In this document: in pieces, positions 13,501-13,599 of the stretch
Position numbering within the stretch: position 1 is the stretch's first letter
Layout: every line of letters starts with the position of its first letter
Source: Chroococcidiopsidaceae cyanobacterium CP_BM_RX_35
GTDB taxonomy: Bacteria > Cyanobacteriota > Cyanobacteriia > Cyanobacteriales > Chroococcidiopsidaceae
DNA: 13,599 nt
Direction: 5' to 3'
Assembly: GCA_019242465.1 (NCBI GenBank)
Contig: JAFAVL010000708.1
Coordinates: forward strand, 1-13,599
Program-made: the position numbers and the translations under genes
The notes under the pieces: model-generated
Database searches by the model: none
What the model saw: only the letters and a program-made list of their open reading frames with translations
Told to the model about the DNA's origin: nothing

Positions 13501-13599
13501 GGTAAGCAGTTCGCTGCTTCAACACCTGTGGAACATTGTCTCTTTCCCATTGCGCTCCGGATATCTTAATCCGCCGTCCTATCTGTTTGATAGTTGATT
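13478..13599 (-). mobile_element. C-terminal end of a probable ISKra4-family transposase (runs off the window)
   Basis: The last 39 codons of a minus-strand frame run from the right edge to TGA at 13478-13480. They read STIKQIGRRIKISGAQWERD then NVPQVLKQRTAYLNGQFST. The pattern IKQIGRR-K-SGAQW...NVPQVL..R.AYLNG is, from memory, the C-terminus of ISKra4-type transposases in cyanobacteria. No stop interrupts the visible part, so the element may be intact beyond the window. The terminal inverted repeat expected between here and about 13300 was not identified. Confidence 0.6.

Noticed and set aside
1..13599. CRISPR arrays, tRNA or rRNA genes, defence systems, replication origin
   Set aside because: No spaced direct repeats, cloverleaf, GGTTCGAATCC-type tRNA arm, rRNA-like stretch or known defence motifs were seen on either strand.

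Overview
The window looks like chromosomal DNA of a cyanobacterium. The evidence is four copies of the HIP1 octamer GCGATCGC (in ddl and purN), a solanesyl-type polyprenyl diphosphate synthase next to murI, and a sigma-factor plus DUF1822 gene pair, an arrangement I know mainly from cyanobacteria. The genus cannot be fixed from the sequence; base composition and gene content fit a filamentous or Chroococcidiopsis-like organism.

Layout. (1) 1-2229: the 3' end of murI (glutamate racemase), a small convergent membrane-protein ORF, a 600-base gap, then sds (long-chain prenyl diphosphate synthase for quinone side chains). (2) 6983 down to 2269, all on the minus strand and closely spaced, so possibly one transcription unit: GMC-family FAD oxidoreductase, glycine-zipper protein, a doubtful small ORF coupled by ATGA to a zinc-ribbon protein, ddl (D-Ala-D-Ala ligase), a two-TM protein 4 bases after ddl, and a 148-residue unknown. 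(3) 6984-7646: a long divergent intergenic region holding a broken small gene just upstream of the GMC gene and several inverted repeats. (4) 7647-9202, plus strand: an SMP-30/gluconolactonase-like hydrolase and a DoxX-family membrane protein. With the divergent GMC oxidoreductase these suggest a sugar or alcohol oxidation plus lactone hydrolysis module. (5) 9206-9996, minus strand: a RemA/DUF370-like protein with a C-terminal extension, and an unknown 102-residue protein. (6) 10154-10843: purN, closed by a clear hairpin terminator shared with the convergent DUF1822 gene. (7) 12593 down to 10901: a divergent sigma-70-like factor followed by DUF1822. (8) 12594-13599: a decayed region with an IS1595-type transposase remnant (frameshifted), unexplained open stretches, and the C-terminal end of a probable ISKra4-type transposase running off the right edge.

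Housekeeping functions visible are peptidoglycan precursor supply (murI, ddl), quinone side-chain synthesis (sds) and purine synthesis (purN). The accessory part is the GMC/SMP-30/DoxX block. No tRNA, rRNA, CRISPR array, origin or obvious defence system was found. The most unusual items are the broken small gene with a near-perfect ribosome binding site upstream of the GMC gene, the RemA-like protein, and the sigma/DUF1822 pair beside transposon debris.
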